Below, one piece after another: positions 1-4,358 of a stretch of DNA of 6,337 nt (position 1 is the stretch's first letter; the number at the start of each line of letters is the position of its first letter). The position numbers were made by a program, and so were the translations under genes. Under the pieces are notes generated by a model. The model was not told where the DNA came from and ran no database searches. It worked only from the letters and a program-made list of their open reading frames with translations. Source of the DNA: Candidatus Komeilibacteria bacterium (GTDB lineage: Bacteria; Patescibacteriota; Patescibacteriia; UBA1558; S5-K13); contig JAUVAE010000040.1 of assembly GCA_030591905.1 (NCBI GenBank), positions 1 through 6,337 of the forward strand. The letters are read 5' to 3'.

Positions 1-403
1 AAGTAACTTTAAAATTTATTTTAGTAGCTAATCCTATAGAAACAGCTTCACCGTTAAATTTTAGTACATCTACTATTGTACCATCAATTAAATAATTAGA
101 CTGCTCACTAACAATTTTTTTTGGCAAGGAAAATTGTTCAAATGTTTTTTGATCCATAAAATAAAAATTTTCTTGATCATTATACAAGTAACTAGCCTTA
201 GTTCTTCCTAAATCAGCTTCTTCGGCCTTATCACTACCATTAAATGTTTTTTCTAAAACATCGCCGGTGATTAAATTTTTTAATTTAGTCCTTAAAACAG
301 CACTGCTTCTAGCTTGTTTAGAATGCTGTGCTGTTATAATTTTATATGGTTGATTATTAAGAGAAATAATCTTATTTAGTTTTAAATCACTAAATTCTAA
401 CAT
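1..403 (-). CDS. efp: Elongation factor P (EF-P), N-terminal part, cut by window edge
   Basis: EF-P binds between the ribosomal P and E sites and helps form peptide bonds at polyproline stretches. Reading leftward from the ATG at 403, the frame is open to the edge (134 codons; families usually have about 185-190, so the last OB domain is incomplete). Seen: the KOW-like N-domain opening LEFSDLKLNK, the core RTKLKNLITGDVLEKTF (residues 38-54), then DKAEEADLGRTKASYLY and FYFMDQKTFEQFSL of the first OB domain, all typical of the family. The tip loop reads SKQARSSA, so the residue that is modified lysine in E. coli is Arg32, and the usual Pro-Gly before it is Gln-Ala. The start at 403 matches the family N-terminus. 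An in-frame ATG at 445 would add 14 residues and follows AGGCAGGT, a poor Shine-Dalgarno match. It follows rpsR by about 104 bases and is probably co-transcribed. Confidence 0.96.
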   Translation of the reverse strand, partial: MLEFSDLKLNKIISLNNQPYKIITAQHSKQARSSAVLRTKLKNLITGDVLEKTFNGSDKAEEADLGRTKASYLYNDQENFYFMDQKTFEQFSLPKKIVSEQSNYLIDGTIVDVLKFNGEAVSIGLATKINFKVT

Positions 404-447
404 ATTGTAAATCAATTTTAAATTATTAATTTGAAATTCATTCATTA

Positions 448-467
448 CCTGCCTGCCGGTAGGCAGG
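448..467. repeat. GC-rich near-palindrome between rpsR and efp
   Basis: The arms CCTGCCT (448-454) and AGGCAGG (461-467) are exact inverted copies around GCCGGT. The only imperfection in the whole 20-base palindrome is a G opposite T at 455/460. It would form a very stable hairpin in an otherwise AT-rich stretch. No T-run follows it on either strand, so it does not look like a rho-independent terminator. From general recollection, similar CCTGCCTGCCGGCAGG-type palindromes recur between genes in Parcubacteria genomes; copy number here cannot be checked. It lies just upstream of the alternative efp start at 445. Confidence 0.75.
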
Positions 468-478
468 GATATTAAATT

Positions 479-505
479 GAAATTCGGAATTAGAAATTAA
501 TAATT
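479..505. repeat. Degenerate AT-rich intergenic repeat, copy 1
   Basis: This 27-base stretch begins GAAATTCGGAATTAG. It aligns without gaps to 900-926, with 21 of 27 positions identical. All mismatches are A/T exchanges except one A/G. It ends just before the rpsR stop codon and lies 11 bases from the GC-rich palindrome. Low complexity makes part of the match cheap, but the shared TTCGG core with identical spacing is not explained by AT-richness alone. Confidence 0.5.
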
Positions 506-507
506 CC

Positions 508-768
508 TTACTTAGTGTATGGTAATAAACCCATAAATCTTGCTCTTTTAATGGCTTTACTGAGCTTTCTTTGGTGTTTAGAACATATGCCACTTCTTTT
601 TTTAGGTACTATTTTAGAGTAAGAACTAATAAATCTTTGTAGAATTTGGGTGTCTTTAAAATCAATATAATCTGCTTTTTTAAAACAAAAATAACAATAC
701 TTTTTCTTACTTAAGGGATTTTTATTATTTCTAGTATTTCTAGTATTAGTTTTAGTATTTTTTCTCAT
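508..768 (-). CDS. rpsR: 30S ribosomal protein bS18
   Basis: bS18 sits on the platform of the small subunit and pairs with bS6. The 86-residue protein carries the whole family signature: YCYFCFKKADYIDFKD (24-39), the ILQRFIS segment, IVPKKRSGICSKHQRKLSKA (53-72) and the C-terminus RARFMGLLPY. C25 and C28, with C62 and H65, form a C-x2-C...C-x2-H set, the zinc-binding (C+) version of bS18. The N-terminus is low complexity (Lys, Asn, Thr, Arg) and is encoded by short tandem repeats around CTAGTATTT (about 728-760). No Shine-Dalgarno is seen before the ATG; the leader is AT-only for roughly 25 bases. It lies third in the rpsF-ssb-rpsR order, separated from ssb by 156 bases holding a structured GC-rich island. 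Confidence 0.97.
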   Translation of the reverse strand: MRKNTKTNTRNTRNNKNPLSKKKYCYFCFKKADYIDFKDTQILQRFISSYSKIVPKKRSGICSKHQRKLSKAIKRARFMGLLPYTK

Positions 769-796
769 ATTTTTTATTAAATTTTAGATTTTATTA

Positions 797-891
797 GCGA
801 CGTAGGGCGAGAGGAATACAAAAGTAATCTTTTGTATTTCCGAGCCCGAGGAGTTAACACAGGTTCAATGCCTCGTCCCGCAGACGGAACC
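797..891. other. Structured GC-rich island in the ssb-rpsR gap (possible RNA element or dispersed repeat)
   Basis: This stretch is about 53% G+C by my count, inside strongly AT-rich DNA, and has no convincing ORF. Several pairings are visible. There is a perfect 10-bp hairpin AATACAAAAG (815-824)/CTTTTGTATT (829-838) with a four-base loop. Outside it come GG/CC with one bulge and GGGC (805-808)/GCCC (844-847). CGAGG (847-851) can pair with CCTCG (871-875), and GGTTC (862-866) with GAACC (887-891). GGGCGAG (805-811) can also pair with CTCG-T-CCC (872-879), so some pairings exclude others. It would be transcribed inside the rpsF-ssb-rpsR message on the minus strand, as the rpsR leader. It could be a cis-regulatory RNA, a processing site or a copy of a dispersed repeat. 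GGTTCAATGCC resembles a tRNA T-arm, but no full cloverleaf was found. Confidence 0.5.
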
Positions 892-899
892 TTTATTTA

Positions 900-926
900 G
901 AATTTCGGATTTAGTATTTAGTATTT
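900..926. repeat. Degenerate AT-rich intergenic repeat, copy 2
   Basis: It begins GAATTTCGGATTTAG and matches the element at 479-505 at 21 of 27 positions with no gaps. The end TTTAGTATTTAGTATTT is itself a short tandem repeat. It overlaps the ssb stop codon by two bases and abuts the structured island, just as the other copy abuts the GC palindrome. Confidence 0.5.
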
Positions 927-1362
927 AAAAGGGTATGTCTTCGATATTAATTTCTTCTTCAGCTTCATCAGCTTTTTTTTGAGGAGCAGAATCTTCGGTC
1001 TCATTTGAACTACTTGGAGGAGGAGTATTTCCAGGTTTACTATCTAACATTATCATATTGTCAGCTATTATTTCGGTTCTGTATTTTTTAATTCCATTCT
1101 GATCTTCCCATGACCTGGTTTGTAATCTGCCTTCTAGATATATTCTACTACCTTTTCGTAAGTATTGAGTTATAATTTCAGCTAATTTTCTCCAGGCAAC
1201 TATATTATGGAATTCTGTTTTTTCTTTTTTTTCTCCATCAGAATCTTTCCATACTAGATTAGTTGCTATTGAAAATGAAACAACCGTTTGTCCAGTAGGA
1301 GTTGTTCTTGATTCTGGATCAGCTGTTAATCTACCTATTATTGTTGCTTTATTTAAATCCAT
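925..1362 (-). CDS. ssb: Single-stranded DNA-binding protein
   Basis: SSB coats single-stranded DNA in replication, recombination and repair and recruits partners through its C-terminal tip. The 145-residue protein has a complete OB-fold (about 1-107): MDLNKATIIGRLTADPE, then VVSFSIATN, TEFHNIVAWRKLAE, YLRKGSRIYLEGRLQTRSW and the IIADNMIML end of the fold. W38, W57 and W85 lie at positions typical of DNA-stacking aromatics. Residues 108-135 form a Pro/Ser/Glu-rich flexible linker, and the protein ends INIEDIPF, the acidic partner-binding tip. It is encoded 21 bases after rpsF in the classic order. No Shine-Dalgarno is seen upstream, only an AT-rich spacer, so translation may be coupled to rpsF. 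Length and domain layout are normal. Confidence 0.97.
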   Translation of the reverse strand: MDLNKATIIGRLTADPESRTTPTGQTVVSFSIATNLVWKDSDGEKKEKTEFHNIVAWRKLAEIITQYLRKGSRIYLEGRLQTRSWEDQNGIKKYRTEIIADNMIMLDSKPGNTPPPSSSNETEDSAPQKKADEAEEEINIEDIPF

Positions 1363-1383
1363 ATATTTTTGCTTTGTAATTAT

Positions 1384-1911
1384 TTAATTAATTATATCGT
1401 CGTTTAAAATTTCATCTAATTTTTTATCTAATTCGTTAAGATTTGTTTTTTTCTCTTCTTCTCCTTTATTCTTTTCGTTTTGGTCGAGATTTTCAACAAT
1501 TTTTTTGGTAGTTTCTGGTTTTTTTTCTTTTATTTCTTCTATTTTTACTTCTGGTTTTTCTTCCTTAACTTTCTTTTCTTTTTTCTTTGGATCCTCAGCT
1601 ATAATTGGTTTTGCATTTTCAGGTTTTTTAATAATAAGGTATCTTATTATATTTTTGTTTAATTTTAATTCTTTTTCGATTGATTTTAATGTTTTTGGCT
1701 CTATATCAAATTCAAGGCAAATAAAAACTCCCTTTAATAATTTTTCAATAGGGTAGCTTAATTTTTTTCTTCCTAAATTGTTTTCTGAACTGATTTTGCC
1801 TTTATTTTTAGTTATTAATTTTTTTATTTTTTCAATTATTTCAGGATGTTCATTGTCTGGAATATTTGAATCAATAATAGTAGTCAATTCATAATGGGTG
1901 ATGTTGCTCAT
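1384..1911 (-). CDS. rpsF: 30S ribosomal protein bS6 with long charged C-terminal tail
   Basis: bS6 binds bS18 and 16S rRNA on the subunit platform. Residues 1 to about 97 are the usual ferredoxin-like domain: THYELTTIIDSNI, GRKKLSYPIEKLLKGVFICLEFDI (48-71) and the final strand NIIRYLIIKKPE. The remaining 78 residues are almost all Lys, Glu, Asp, Asn and Pro, and end in a predicted short helix NELDKKLDEILNDDIIN (159-175). Most bS6 proteins are about 95-130 residues, so the tail is long. The regular helical end suggests it is kept by selection. It is the first gene of the minus-strand operon, about 40 bases from a good promoter. The leader before ATG is A-rich without a Shine-Dalgarno. Rightward ORFs inside this gene are shadows of its T-rich complement. 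Confidence 0.94.
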   Translation of the reverse strand: MSNITHYELTTIIDSNIPDNEHPEIIEKIKKLITKNKGKISSENNLGRKKLSYPIEKLLKGVFICLEFDIEPKTLKSIEKELKLNKNIIRYLIIKKPENAKPIIAEDPKKKEKKVKEEKPEVKIEEIKEKKPETTKKIVENLDQNEKNKGEEEKKTNLNELDKKLDEILNDDIIN

Positions 1912-1959
1912 GTTTTTTTTAATTTAATATAATTACATATATAAATATGTTGTAATAGA

Positions 1960-1988
1960 AAGTTATCATTTATTTTGGATTAAGTCAA
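1960..1988 (-). promoter_or_regulatory. Promoter of the rpsF-ssb-rpsR-efp operon
   Basis: On the minus strand, TTGACT (1988-1983) and TAACTT (1965-1960) are separated by exactly 17 bases. TG lies one base before the -10, giving an extended -10 form. The transcript would start near 1953, leaving a leader of about 40 nt. That leader begins with a weak AT-only inverted repeat, ACATAT/ATATGT (1950-1935). The match to the housekeeping consensus is good but not verified. Confidence 0.65.
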
Positions 1989-1990
1989 GA

Positions 1991-2032
1991 ACATTTCGTC
2001 TTAAGAGTGACACACCCTTAGGATGAAAATGT
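1991..2032. promoter_or_regulatory. 42-base interrupted dyad between the divergent promoters
   Basis: ACATTT (1991-1996) pairs with AAATGT (2027-2032). After one bulged A, CGTC pairs with GATG (one G-T), TTAAG with CTTAG (one T-G), and after an A/C mismatch GTG (2007-2009) pairs with CAC (2013-2015) around ACA. Both wobbles are G-U in plus-strand RNA but A-C mismatches in minus-strand RNA, so an RNA form would favour the plus strand. It abuts the rpsF -35 on one side and the rightward extended -10 on the other. A protein-binding operator or a structured leader from an earlier rightward start are both possible. Confidence 0.45.
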
Positions 2033-2040
2033 GTTATAAT
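2032..2040 (+). promoter_or_regulatory. Extended -10 promoter for the small gene and gpmI
   Basis: TGTTATAAT (2032-2040) is a perfect extended -10 (TGnTATAAT). No good -35 lies 16-18 bases upstream; that position is inside the dyad, with GTGACA present but 22 bases away. The transcript would start near 2047, about 28 nt before the ATG at 2075. A weak -35 with an extended -10, plus an overlapping dyad, fits a regulated promoter. Confidence 0.6.
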
Positions 2041-2074
2041 TATATTAGATTTATTTAAATTAACATACAAAATT

Positions 2075-2338
2075 ATGGCAGAAGATATCCAACAAAAATC
2101 TGTAGAATCGTATTTTGTAGAGTTGGAAGTACCAGAAGAGAAAAAAGAAAAGGTTTTAATGGCGATTACAGATATGATTTATAGTAGAAATAAGAGGATT
2201 ATTGAATTGGAAAGAGTCTCAGATAATGACAAAAGAGATTATTTATTGAAAATTATCCAAGAGAAAGAAAATTTAATTAAAGAAAAAATAAACAAAGTCC
2301 TAGTGGGCGAAGAAGAAGAAATTACTTATGACTACTAA
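2075..2338 (+). CDS. Small charged helical protein of unknown function
   Basis: I do not recognise this 87-residue protein. It has no signal peptide, membrane segment, cysteine or clear motif. Residues 16-36 (FVELEVPEEKKEKVLMAITD) could be a short strand then a helix. Residues 38-76 are strongly charged and heptad-like, suggesting a helical hairpin or coiled coil. The tail is acidic (VGEEEEITYDY). The start follows an AT-rich leader without a Shine-Dalgarno, downstream of a TGTTATAAT promoter element. Its last 11 bases overlap the gpmI start, so the two are co-transcribed and gpmI translation probably depends on ribosomes finishing this gene. The overlap and codon pattern support it being real. 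A link to glycolysis is only positional. Confidence 0.8.
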   Translation: MAEDIQQKSVESYFVELEVPEEKKEKVLMAITDMIYSRNKRIIELERVSDNDKRDYLLKIIQEKENLIKEKINKVLVGEEEEITYDY

Positions 2339-3908
2339 TCCAGTCGCTTTAATTATATTAGATGGCTGGGGAGTGTGTTCATCATCTATTGGTAATGCCA
2401 TTTCTTTAGCCAATCTTAAGTATTGGGATTATTTACTTAGAAATTATCCTACTTTTTTATTACAAGCATCTGGTGAGGCGGTTGGTTTGCCATATGGCGA
2501 AGTTGGTAATTCTGAAGTTGGACATTTAACTATTGGTTCAGGACAAATTGTATTACAAAGTTTAAACAGAATTAATAAAGCTATTTTGAGCGGTAATTTT
2601 TTTAAAAATAAGGTGTTGATTAAATCAATTAAGCATGTTCAAAAAAATAATTCTGCTTTACATCTAATTGGATTATTAGGTACAGGGGGAGTTCATTCTT
2701 ATCAGGCTCATTTAGAGGCTTTAGTTAAAATGGCAGCAGAATACAAGTTAAAAAAAGTATATTTACATTTGTTTTTAGATGGTCGAGATACTACTAGAAA
2801 TAAGGGAGTTATATTTTTACAGAATTTACAAGAAACATTGAAAAATTTTAAATGTGGTCAAATTGCTTCTTTAGCTGGACGTTTTTATGGTATGGATAGA
2901 AATAATAATTGGGACAGAATTAAACTAAGCTATAATGCTATTGTAAATGGAAAGTCAGAAGAGACTTTTGAAGACCCTCTTTTAGCAATTAGAGATTCTT
3001 ATGCTCATAATATTTTTGATGAGGAATTTAAGCCAATAGTTATAGAAAAAGATGGTCATCCAGTAGGAGAAATAAATGATAATGATGCTGTAATATTTTT
3101 TAATTTTAGAGCTGATCGAGCTAGACAATTAACCAAAGCTTTGATTTTAGAGGAATTCCAAGAATTTAGCAGATTAAAAAAATTAGATAATATATTAATG
3201 ACAACATTTACAAAATATCAGTCAGATTTAGCAGTAGAAGTTGCCTTTGGACGTCCAGAAATACAAGAAACTTTGGCTAGTGTTATTAGTAAAGCCAATT
3301 TAACTCAATTACACTTAGCGGAAACAGAAAAATATGCTCATGTTACTTTCTTTTTTAATGGTCTTAAGGAAAATAAGTTTTTAAATGAAGAACGAATATT
3401 GATTCCTTCTCCAAATGTGGAAACCTATGATCTTCAGCCAGAAATGTCAGCGCCTCAAGTTACAGAACAATTAGCTAGAGCAGTAGGTAATAAGAAATTT
3501 GATTTTTATGTTGTAAATTATGCCAATCCAGATATGGTTGGTCATACTGGCAATTTACAAGCATCAATTAAGGCCGTCCAGGAAGTAAATAATGATTTAT
3601 CAAAGGTTATACCCTTAATTTTACAACAAAATGGAACAATTTTAGTAACAGCTGATCATGGTAATGCTGAAGAGATTGTTAATTTAAAAACTGGAGAAAT
3701 TGATAAAGAACATAGTAATTTTCCAGTACCCTTTATTATTGTTAATAATGCCTTAAAGAATAAAACTCAGCCTTTAAATAATGATATTTTATATCAACAA
3801 CAGATTTCAGGAGTATTGTCCGATATTGCTCCAACTGTTTTGTCATTTTTGAAATTACAACCTAGCGAACAAATGAAAGGAATTAATTTGGCTGGAAGAT
3901 TGTTTTAA
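2328..3908 (+). CDS. gpmI: 2,3-bisphosphoglycerate-independent phosphoglycerate mutase
   Basis: This enzyme interconverts 3- and 2-phosphoglycerate in lower glycolysis through a phosphoserine intermediate, with two metal ions (usually Mn) and no 2,3-BPG. At 526 residues it is slightly longer than the usual 510-515. Catalytic Ser62 lies in GNSEVGH (60-66) and the first metal Asp12 in LDGWG. The transferase insert holds H123 in GGVHS, DGRDT (151-155), R185 and R191 in GRFYGMDR, and FNFRADRAR (259-267). K336 is in ETEKYAHVTFFF. The second metal set is D402 and H406 (NPDMVGHTG), D443 and H444 (TADHGNAEE) and H462 (KEHSN). Nothing catalytic is missing. The ATG at 2328 fits the family N-terminus and overlaps the previous gene by 11 bases with no Shine-Dalgarno, implying translational coupling. 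Confidence 0.98.
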   Translation: MTTNPVALIILDGWGVCSSSIGNAISLANLKYWDYLLRNYPTFLLQASGEAVGLPYGEVGNSEVGHLTIGSGQIVLQSLNRINKAILSGNFFKNKVLIKSIKHVQKNNSALHLIGLLGTGGVHSYQAHLEALVKMAAEYKLKKVYLHLFLDGRDTTRNKGVIFLQNLQETLKNFKCGQIASLAGRFYGMDRNNNWDRIKLSYNAIVNGKSEETFEDPLLAIRDSYAHNIFDEEFKPIVIEKDGHPVGEINDNDAVIFFNFRADRARQLTKALILEEFQEFSRLKKLDNILMTTFTKYQSDLAVEVAFGRPEIQETLASVISKANLTQLHLAETEKYAHVTFFFNGLKENKFLNEERILIPSPNVETYDLQPEMSAPQVTEQLARAVGNKKFDFYVVNYANPDMVGHTGNLQASIKAVQEVNNDLSKVIPLILQQNGTILVTADHGNAEEIVNLKTGEIDKEHSNFPVPFIIVNNALKNKTQPLNNDILYQQQISGVLSDIAPTVLSFLKLQPSEQMKGINLAGRLF

Positions 3909-3925
3909 AAATTTATAGAATAGAG

Positions 3926-3953
3926 AAAAAAGGATTATTTTAATCTTTTTTTT
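3926..3953 (+). terminator. Weak AT-rich terminator after gpmI
   Basis: AAAAAAG-GATTA, a three-T loop and TAATC followed by eight T make an A-tract/hairpin/T-tract array 17 bases after the gpmI stop. The GC content of the stem is very low, so efficiency is doubtful, but the position and T-run fit intrinsic termination. Confidence 0.5.
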
Positions 3954-3959
3954 AAATAC

Positions 3960-3988
3960 TTGACAAAATATAGTTATGGGTATATACT
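3960..3988 (+). promoter_or_regulatory. Strong promoter for the DUF5320-type gene
   Basis: A perfect -35 TTGACA (3960-3965) and -10 TATACT (3983-3988) are spaced by 17 bases, the best promoter in the window. The transcript would start near 3995, giving a leader of about 60 nt. A small dyad, TACTT-N7-AAGTA (3985-4001), overlaps the -10 and start site and could be an operator. Confidence 0.8.
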
Positions 3989-4005
3989 TGTAATATAAGT
4001 AATAA

Positions 4006-4039
4006 TTTTTATTAGAAATTAATTTATTTCTAATAAAAA
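4006..4039 (+). promoter_or_regulatory. Perfect 14-bp inverted repeat in the DUF5320 leader
   Basis: TTTTTATTAGAAAT (4006-4019) is exactly repeated in inverse at 4026-4039, around a six-base loop TAATTT. It begins about 11 nt after the predicted transcript start and its right arm ends on the first base of the Shine-Dalgarno region. It may be an mRNA hairpin that affects ribosome access or message stability, or a palindromic operator downstream of the promoter. Confidence 0.6.
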
Positions 4040-4046
4040 GAAAGGA
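4039..4046 (+). promoter_or_regulatory. Shine-Dalgarno site of the DUF5320-type gene
   Basis: AGAAAGGA contains AAGGA, ending eight bases before the ATG at 4055. This is the only gene in the window with a convincing, well-spaced Shine-Dalgarno. Together with the strong promoter this suggests high expression. Its first base is shared with the inverted repeat arm. Confidence 0.75.
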
Positions 4047-4054
4047 ATAAATAT

Positions 4055-4285
4055 ATGCCAAATTTTGATGGACAAGGACCAAGAGGAGAAGGTCCTATGA
4101 CTGGTAGAGGAATGGGTCGTTGTGGAACTGGAACTGGTCGAGGATTAGGGAGAGGACAAGGAAGAGGTTTTGGATTTCGAAGATTTTTTTCTCAAAAGGA
4201 AGAAGTCGAAGATCTAAAAACTTATCAGGAAGATCTAAAAGCAGAATTAAAAGCTGTAGAAGAGGAACTTAAAAATGATAAATAA
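4055..4285 (+). CDS. DUF5320-type Gly/Arg-rich small protein
   Basis: The 76-residue protein opens MPNFDGQGPRGEGPMTGRGM, the hallmark of the DUF5320 family (small bacterial and archaeal proteins of unknown function). Residues 7-44 are Gly/Arg-rich (GRGMGRCGTGTGRGLGRGQG) with a single Cys23 and no aromatic until the FGFRRFF segment. Residues 47-75 are a charged helix with heptad character (VEDLKTYQEDLKAELKAVEEEL), a probable coiled-coil oligomerisation segment. No signal peptide or membrane helix is visible, so it is probably cytoplasmic. From memory, family members often sit near iron-molybdenum-cofactor-type (NifX/NifB-like) or metal-related genes; none is in this window. A strong promoter, a leader inverted repeat and its own terminator make it nearly a stand-alone unit beside the transporter genes. 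Function is unknown. Confidence 0.88.
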   Translation: MPNFDGQGPRGEGPMTGRGMGRCGTGTGRGLGRGQGRGFGFRRFFSQKEEVEDLKTYQEDLKAELKAVEEELKNDK

Positions 4286-4296
4286 TGACTGATTAG

Positions 4297-4330
4297 AGCG
4301 GTAATTTTTTGAATTACCGCTTCCTCTTTT
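4297..4330 (+). terminator. Rho-independent terminator after the DUF5320-type gene
   Basis: A perfect 10-bp stem, AGCGGTAATT (4297-4306) with AATTACCGCT (4312-4321), closes a five-base loop and runs into the T-rich tail TCCTCTTTT. The tail is interrupted by C residues, so read-through into the transporter genes is plausible. It starts 11 bases after the stop codon. Confidence 0.85.
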
Positions 4331-4358
4331 AAATTTGTAAAATAATAAAATAATTAAA

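Noticed and set aside
404..445. Start of efp at the upstream in-frame ATG (445)
   Set aside because: It would add 14 residues not found at the usual EF-P N-terminus, and the preceding AGGCAGGT belongs to the palindrome. It is kept only as an alternative.
448..467. Rho-independent terminator for rpsR
   Set aside because: Neither strand has a T-tract after the stem, and efp continues in the same direction just downstream.
797..891. A tRNA gene, because GGTTCAATGCC resembles a T-arm
   Set aside because: No consistent acceptor stem, D-arm and anticodon arm with a seven-base loop could be built on either strand. The dominant hairpin has a 10-bp stem and four-base loop.
1480..1756. Two overlapping rightward reading frames of 60 and 83 codons rich in Phe and Ser
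   Set aside because: They lie antisense within rpsF, whose Lys/Glu-rich codons give T-rich complements. They have no start signals and low-complexity products, so they are shadows.
3855..4082. Leftward 75-codon reading frame with a hydrophobic product
   Set aside because: It covers the gpmI end, a terminator, a strong rightward promoter and the DUF5320 start. Its composition is that of AT-rich intergenic DNA and it has no homology I recognise.
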